From Glebionis coronaria (taxonomy: Eukaryota; Streptophyta; Magnoliopsida; Asterales; Asteraceae), in contig CM046878.1 in NCBI GenBank assembly GCA_025667525.1, forward strand, positions 390,108,974 through 390,172,973: a DNA stretch of 64,000 nt, in the 5' to 3' direction. Below the pieces are notes generated by a model. The model ran no database searches and was not told the origin of the DNA. It saw nothing but the letters and a program-made list of their open reading frames with translations. Made by a program: the position numbers and the translations under genes. Numbering within the stretch: position 1 is the stretch's first letter; each line of letters opens with the position of its first letter. Shown here piece after piece: positions 61,721-64,000 of the stretch.

Positions 61721-63139
61721 ATTTTTATTCACTAACATGTTATCTCTACCCATTGTTGTGGGAAAGGGTAGCCTCTGTTGGTGTGTATTTTTGTCGTTTT
61801 TGTCTAACTATGCAGGAAAATGGAGCTACATTTGGATGGATACAGAATTGCATACTTTTATTTATGATGGTTGGAGTGTTTACATTCCTATTTTGAGATA
61901 AAATTTTGCTTCTTCACATATAATGATTTGTATGCTTCAGTTAAGGGGAGGTAAACCTCTAGGTTTTTGGGTACTCTTAGAGCACTCTTGCACAATTCTA
62001 GATTGTGTCCACTGGTGAGTGGAGGTTAGAAATAATGAAGGCTCTTTCATTATGAAATTGTTGGAATTTCTAAACCTCGAGGCACTGTAGCATGCACGTA
62101 GTTTATTTTTCATGCATGCTGCCAAGACTTTTGACCTAGCATTGGGTGTGGTCGTATGGGTGACTTGGGGTAGTTATTATTTTTGGGTTACTTGGGGAGT
62201 TGCAAAGATTTTATATGAGTTAACTTTCTCTTTGGGGCATTTGTGAACAAAGGACTCTAGAGTTCATGTGTGTCTATCATGCTTTTGCATGAGTGTATAC
62301 ATGAAAAGTGTTTGTCATTCTTGCTTATTAGAGACTAGTTAATTTACTTAGGATTATTACCTTTGTTTGTGTTTTAACTAAGGTTTTATGCATTCTCAAG
62401 TACATTTTATGCTATGCCATCTTAGCTGATGTCATTTTTAAACTTCTTTATAGACCCAAAACGTTTCATCGCCCTTATTTTTATTTTTTTTAAATTTTTG
62501 GATATCTGGAAGCCTAATGATCATTGAGATGTTTTTCCTAGTGATTGACATCTAGTAGCAGCAGAGATCACTTTCACAAGGGTGTATAGTGTTATGGAGA
62601 TGGCTAAGTCTATTGGCACTAGCTTTAATGCAGGTCAAGTCAGTCTTATCATCAGTAAGTCCATCCCCATGTCCTATGAATCAACATTGAGGATTCATTT
62701 CCCGAATGTGGATGAGGACAGTATGAAACCTTTGACATTAATGGAATTGACGAAAATCTGTATTAGCTTGTAAAAGCATAATACAGAAATGGTACAAATT
62801 GTCAAGGATCACAGTTTTGAACTGATAGACTTGTTGTTTTGGAAGCTGATGCAAGGATGATGTTCTTGGTTCCGTCCTTGTATATTGATCTTGGAGAGGA
62901 GTCTTAAAAAGGGGAGGAGCAATCGAATTTGAGTGACAAAAGTAATAAAGAAAGCTCCAAAGAATCTACAGGTGCTGAAGATGATTAAGACCAAGTGAAG
63001 GCTGACTATACAAGTGATTTGAGTGATTGACTTTTTGAGGTTTATTCATACTCAAATTCAAGGATAGAGCATGTTTATAAGAATCCTCTCTGTATGTTTT
63101 ATTTTATTTGGAAACTTGATTACTAGAGTAGATATCAAG
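61721..63139 (+). other. Cop-3 interior without recognisable genes
   Basis: About 1.4 kb lies between the protease remnant and the polypurine tract. Short open frames (61594-61896 and 62582-62773) have no family match that I recognise. The piece near 62587-62770 (reading YSVMEMAKSIGTSFNAGQVS) has the look of a gag fragment but is too short to call. Confidence 0.5.
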
Positions 63140-63152
63140 TTTAGGGGAGGAT
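63140..63152 (+). promoter_or_regulatory. Polypurine tract of Cop-3
   Basis: TTTAGGGGAGGAT directly precedes the 3' LTR start TGTTGGG. Confidence 0.8.
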
Positions 63153-63729
63153 TGTTGGGAATAAAATTAGCTAAGTCACTTGAACGCTGACAAGAGGAAA
63201 TTGGACGCTGACAAGAGTAAACGAGACGCTGACAAATGAGACGCTGATAAGAATTATCAAGGCGTTGACAAGAAGAATCTTAAAGACAAAGACACGGACT
63301 AAATCTGCCAATGATGAATTCTTCAAGCTGGTGGACAAAATATGAAGATAAGAATTCAAAATATATTCTTAATGTTTAAAAAGATTTAGTCAATAAGTTA
63401 TGTTTATCTTATGTCTTTTCCTAAAATAGTTGATCTTATCTTTTTGTACAAGGCTCCTTAAACCTATAAAAGGAGGCCTTAGGGTTAGACATAAGAAACG
63501 TCTCACATACACCTCTTCCACATATCTCATAACACTTTCATTGTAATCTTTCATTGTTATTATTAATCAAAGTGAAAGTTTGGTATTCATATATTCTGTT
63601 TGTTCTTCATTCTGAGTATTAGTTTCCGCATAATACTTAGATTGTTGAATACACAAAGTTTCTCTACGTGTTATACTTGATTTAATCTCGATAACACAAA
63701 GCTAAATCGATCTAAGTGTGGGATCAACA
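63153..63729 (+). repeat. Cop-3 3' LTR (577 bp)
   Basis: It has the same length and ends as 59345-59921. I see about eight substitutions by eye and no indel. Confidence 0.9.
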
Positions 63730-63730
63730 A

Positions 63731-64000
63731 ATATTCTCAAACTCGTTTCAGGTTTCTACACAATATCTTTATGGTCTTGCTAGAACATTCAGAGTGATAT
63801 TTATTAATATTCACAGTGATGAATGGAAATCCTTCTAGCGTCAACATCAAACAGCGCTACGGTAGGTAACTTGCGAGATTCTTATGAATCAAGCTTGTGT
63901 CAACTGGAAAGCAACAATGGTAAGATTCTTAATGAATCAAACTTGTTCCAGGAATTTGAATTGACGACTTTAATCAAGCGGATATTTATCCAATTGATTC
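63731..64000. other. Unidentified sequence after Cop-3
   Basis: Apart from the flanking repeat, nothing is recognised up to the window end. Confidence 0.5.
63765..63930. repeat. Flanking repeat, right copy
   Basis: It matches 59175-59344 with roughly one change in eight bases. A further short repeat, AAGATTCTTAATGAATCAA, appears near 63931. Confidence 0.6.

Larger units (their letters stand above)
59345..63729 (+). mobile_element. Cop-3: short non-autonomous Ty1/copia element
   Basis: Two 577-bp LTRs enclose a 3.2-kb interior with an initiator-Met primer site, a gag-like frame with a 21-bp repeat, a protease remnant, about 1.5 kb without coding evidence, and a polypurine tract. No integrase, RT or RNase H is found. 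By eye the LTRs differ at about 8 of 577 positions, so it is the youngest dated insertion here. The flanks, AATCA at 59340-59344 and AATAT at 63730-63734, do not make a clean target duplication. Confidence 0.85.

Noticed and set aside
62582..62773. A 63-codon frame inside Cop-3 with MEMAKSIGTSFNAG.
   Set aside because: It may be a gag remnant, but it is too short and isolated to support a gene call.

Overview
The window is plant nuclear DNA made almost entirely of nested LTR retrotransposons. I see no host gene, tRNA gene, rRNA gene or CRISPR array. The gypsy elements have Athila-type features: RT motif FMDDF, a primer-binding site matching plant tRNA-Asp, and LTRs of 1.6 to 4.2 kb. The copia elements use an initiator-tRNA-Met type primer site. 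The layout of Cop-2 (zinc knuckle, very long acidic and coiled-coil region, then protease) resembles, from memory, copia polyproteins annotated in Asteraceae genomes. An Asteraceae host is therefore my best guess, as inference only.

Layout (names are mine). Ath-A0 (<1-8430, +) is an Athila-like element without RT, RNase H or integrase. It sits in the gag gene of Ath-B1 (8431-~16734, +), which has decayed PR-RT-RH-IN and a 3' LTR. Cop-1 (~16735-18215, +) follows and is cut in gag by the LTR of Ath-A1 (18216-20820, +). That LTR is cut by Ath-B2 (20821-26828, -), a second RT-less element. Ath-B2 is cut in gag by Ath-A2 (26829-31319 and 47608-48450, +). Ath-A2 is cut just upstream of gag by the complete Ath-A3 (31320-47607, -; 4.2-kb LTRs, 5-bp target duplication ACACC) and again within gag by Cop-2 (48451-~58545, +). 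After about 800 bp of unidentified DNA comes Cop-3 (59345-63729), a short copia derivative with two 577-bp LTRs that differ at about 8 sites by eye. The missing halves of Cop-1, Ath-A1, Ath-B2 and Ath-A2 are not found before 64000.

The most interesting signals: (1) In two different elements the RT-RH-IN block is replaced by a long acidic region with paired NPLF motifs and a hydrophobic C-terminus. (2) Two small hairpins are conserved in all four Athila 3' regions, one of them always 8-12 nt after the last stop codon whether that ORF is integrase or the acidic cassette. (3) A TATA-adjacent palindrome with core CCCTCCTA/TAGGAGGG is shared by a gypsy LTR and a copia LTR. (4) Arrays of TTCCGA-type motifs occur in LTRs or leaders of four elements from both superfamilies. 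(5) A 21-bp repeat is shared by the LTR and the gag gene of Cop-3.

All comparisons were made by eye between sequences inside this window. No database search, alignment program or structure prediction was run.
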